Positions 62,012-64,000 of a stretch of 64,000 bases of DNA are shown here, piece by piece. A program made the translations under genes and the position numbers. Source of the DNA: Deltaproteobacteria bacterium (lineage in GTDB: Bacteria; Myxococcota_A; Polyangia; JACPQR01); assembly GCA_016190375.1 (NCBI GenBank), contig JACPQR010000099.1, forward strand, positions 1-64,000, given 5' to 3'. Below the pieces are notes generated by a model. It was not told the DNA's origin. It ran no database searches and saw nothing but the letters and a program-made list of their open reading frames with translations. The stretch's first letter is position 1; each line of letters begins with the position of its first letter.

Positions 62012-63232
62012 CTACACGCGCGGCGGAGACGCGAGCACCTGGCGGAGGACGCCGACTCCTTCGTCGAGCTCCGCCTCGGTGACGACGAGCGGAGGCGAGA
62101 AGCGCACCACGTTGCCGCCAGCGACCGAGAGGAGCACGCCCTTCTCGCGGCAGGCGGCCACGACTGCAGGAGTGTCGATCGCGGGGTCCATGACGAGACC
62201 CTGCAGGAGCCCCTCGCCTCGAGCGGCGACGGCGACGGCCGGTCGCTCGGCGACCAGACCCTCGAGCGCGACGCGGAGGCGCTCGCCGAGCGACCCGGCG
62301 CGCTCGCAGAGCCGCTCGCGGTCGATCACCTCGAGCGTGGCCAGAGCGGCGGCGCTCGCGAGGAGGTTGCCGCCGAACGTCGAGGCGTGCGTGCCCGGCT
62401 CGAAGCCTCGCGCCAGCTCCTCGGTGACGAGGATCGCTCCCATCGGGACGCCACCCGCGAGGCCCTTGGCGACCGACAGGCCGTCGGGGGGATCGTCGGC
62501 GAGGCTCCGCTGGTAGGCGAAGAGCGACCCGGTCCGTCCCATGCCGGTCTGGACCTCGTCGAGGAGCATGAGAGCCCCGCGGTTCGTGCACAGCTCGCGG
62601 ATCGCGCGCAGAGTCCCGGGCGGCGGGACCACGATTCCGCCCTCGCCTTGCAAGGGCTCCAGGAGGACCGCGCAGGTGCGGTCGGAGACGGCGGCCTCGA
62701 GAGCGCCCAGGTCGGCGTAGGGTACGAACTTCACGGGCTGCCACAGCGGGCCGAATCCGTCGCGATACTTGGCCTGGCCCGTGACCGACAGCGCGCCGAT
62801 GGTCCGGCCGTGGAACGAGCCGAGCATCGCTACGATCTCGACGCGCTCTGGCCGGCCGCGGACCTTCTGCATCGTGCGCCGGGCGATCTTGAGGAGCGCC
62901 TCGTTGGCCTCCGCGCCCGAATTGCAGAAGAAGGCGCGCCCACCGAGCGACCTCGAGCACAGCTTCGAGGCCAGCTCGATCTGAAGGGGGTTGTGGAACA
63001 GGTTCGACACGTGGACGAGCGTCCCGGCCTGCCGCGCGATCGCCTCGGTCACCACCGGGTGCGAGTGACCCACCACGCACACGGCGATGCCCGCGCACAG
63101 GTCGAGGTAGCGCCTGCCGTCCACGTCCCAGAGCTCGCAGCCCCTTCCTCGCGCGAAGACGACCGGAGCCGGCCGGTAGTTGCGTGTCAAGTACCGCTCG
63201 GCCGCCTCCAGCAGGCCCCTCTCTTCGCTCAT
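62012..63232 (-). CDS. argD: Acetylornithine aminotransferase
   Basis: 406 aa. Class III PLP-dependent aminotransferase: [51 protein letters not shown] and the PLP Lys in [18 protein letters not shown]. Length and the preceding argB gene (4-base overlap) identify it as the arginine-pathway enzyme that makes N-acetylornithine from the semialdehyde. PLP-dependent; cytosolic. Confidence 0.95.
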   Translation of the reverse strand: MSEERGLLEAAERYLTRNYRPAPVVFARGRGCELWDVDGRRYLDLCAGIAVCVVGHSHPVVTEAIARQAGTLVHVSNLFHNPLQIELASKLCSRSLGGRAFFCNSGAEANEALLKIARRTMQKVRGRPERVEIVAMLGSFHGRTIGALSVTGQAKYRDGFGPLWQPVKFVPYADLGALEAAVSDRTCAVLLEPLQGEGGIVVPPPGTLRAIRELCTNRGALMLLDEVQTGMGRTGSLFAYQRSLADDPPDGLSVAKGLAGGVPMGAILVTEELARGFEPGTHASTFGGNLLASAAALATLEVIDRERLCERAGSLGERLRVALEGLVAERPAVAVAARGEGLLQGLVMDPAIDTPAVVAACREKGVLLSVAGGNVVRFSPPLVVTEAELDEGVGVLRQVLASPPRV

Positions 63233-64000
63233 TCGACGACCTCCGTCCCGATGCCCTGGTCCGTGAAGATCTCCAGGAGCACCGCGTGCCTGGTGCGGCC
63301 GTCGACGATGTGGACCTTGCCGACCCCGTTCGCCACGGCGTCGAGAGCGAAGCGCACCTTGGGGATCATCCCGCCCGAGATCGTGCCGTCCGCGATCAAG
63401 GCCTGGGCCCGCGCGGTGTCCAGGGACCCGAGGAGCCGGCCGTCGGCCGCCCGGACTCCCGCGGTGTCGGTCATCAGGATGAGCTTCTCGGCCCGGAGCG
63501 CCTGTGCGACCTTGGACGCGACGGTATCCGCGTTGATGTTGAGCGGCCCGCCGTCGGCGTCGACCCCGATCGGCGCGATCACCGGCAGGAAGTCGCCCGC
63601 GAGGAGCCTCTCGATCACGTCGGGTCGCACCTCGGTCGGTTCGCCGACGCGCCCGAGGTCGACCGCCGCCTCGACGCGCCGGGCGACGATGAAGCGGTCG
63701 TCCTGGCCGGACAGGCCGACGGCCCGCCCGCCATGCTCGCAGATGAGGCCCACGAGCTCCTGGTTGACTCCGCCGCCGAGGACCATCTCCACGACTCGCA
63801 TGGTCTCCTCGTCGGTGACTCGCTGCCCGTCCACGAAGCGGGTCTGGATGCCGAGGCGGTCGAGCATCTCGCCGATCTGCGGGCCGCCGCCGTGGACGAC
63901 GACGGGGCTCAGGCCCACGTAGCGGAGGAGCGCCACGTCCCGCGCGAACGAACGCTTCAGGTCGGCGTCGACCATCGCGTGCCCGCCGTACTTGATGACG
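63229..64000 (-). CDS. argB: Acetylglutamate kinase, 5' end cut by the window edge
   Basis: Partial. The readable frame runs to the right edge, where [15 protein letters not shown] is the family N-terminus, so only the first roughly 10-25 codons are missing. Motifs: [52 protein letters not shown] and [16 protein letters not shown]. Catalyses phosphorylation of N-acetylglutamate. Overlaps argD by four bases, giving an argB-argD operon reading toward the left. Confidence 0.96.
   Translation of the reverse strand, partial: VIKYGGHAMVDADLKRSFARDVALLRYVGLSPVVVHGGGPQIGEMLDRLGIQTRFVDGQRVTDEETMRVVEMVLGGGVNQELVGLICEHGGRAVGLSGQDDRFIVARRVEAAVDLGRVGEPTEVRPDVIERLLAGDFLPVIAPIGVDADGGPLNINADTVASKVAQALRAEKLILMTDTAGVRAADGRLLGSLDTARAQALIADGTISGGMIPKVRFALDAVANGVGKVHIVDGRTRHAVLLEIFTDQGIGTEVVE

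Noticed and set aside
61004..63922. Long open frame antisense to the J-protein, argD and argB
   Set aside because: Same shadow effect; the minus strand carries clear enzyme motifs.
1..64000. tRNA, rRNA, prophage or insertion sequence
   Set aside because: No cloverleaf with a CCA-type end, rRNA-like stretch, integrase, capsid or transposase pair was recognised by eye.

Overview
The window is very GC-rich and densely coded. It reads like a chromosome segment of a myxobacterium-type deltaproteobacterium (Myxococcota, most like Polyangia). The signs are a Ser/Thr kinase with a PEGA tail, a TPR protein with a signal peptide, about twenty predicted lipoproteins, many of them cysteine-rich or carrying acidic Asp-X linkers, MopE-like and P-domain lipoproteins, and a DnaK/J-protein gene group. 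No rRNA, tRNA, CRISPR array, insertion sequence or phage module was recognised. This placement is inferred from gene content only.

Layout. 1-6.7 kb: a GIDE-like fragment, a scavenger-receptor (SRCR) lipoprotein, a DUF790/Bax1-type nuclease with its XPB-like helicase, an Rpn-family nuclease and a trypsin-like lipoprotein. 6.7-14.3 kb: a membrane protein, a glutathione S-transferase, a two-CBS protein, a P-domain lipoprotein and a nucleotide-sugar epimerase. 14.3-14.7 kb holds a striking inverted repeat between convergent genes. 14.7-22.8 kb: lipoproteins, a VapBC-like and a HicBA toxin-antitoxin pair, an OmpA-family lipoprotein, a methyltransferase, a protein with an SSB-like DDDIPF tail, and a four-CBS protein. 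22.8-26.6 kb: a three-subunit molybdenum hydroxylase of the YagTSR/PaoABC type. 26.6-31.5 kb: an HNH nuclease, the kinase, a TPR protein and a TerB-like protein. 31.5-38.9 kb: a run of surface lipoproteins. 38.9-42.1 kb: a translationally coupled 2-hydroxyacyl-CoA dehydratase (two subunits plus activase). 42.1-56.1 kb: a repeat lipoprotein, the five-SRCR lipoprotein, a GH99-like lipoprotein, a decayed pseudogene, small envelope proteins, an endonuclease/exonuclease/phosphatase-fold lipoprotein, an MBL hydrolase and a secreted lipase. 56.1-64 kb: a ParDE-like pair, a TIGR01777 epimerase, the DnaK operon and the argD-argB end of an arginine operon, cut by the right edge.

Themes. (1) Cell-surface display: 21 predicted lipoproteins, five with (Asp-X)n stalks resembling wall- or capsule-spanning linkers, two of which are close SRCR paralogues about 41 kb apart. 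(2) A DnaK machine in which the J-protein and the third gene share a roughly 50-residue domain. (3) Two multi-subunit redox enzymes, a molybdenum hydroxylase and a radical-type dehydratase. (4) Three small toxin-antitoxin pairs. Gene starts were re-chosen where signal peptides, ribosome binding sites or 4-base overlaps pointed to a start inside a longer open frame.
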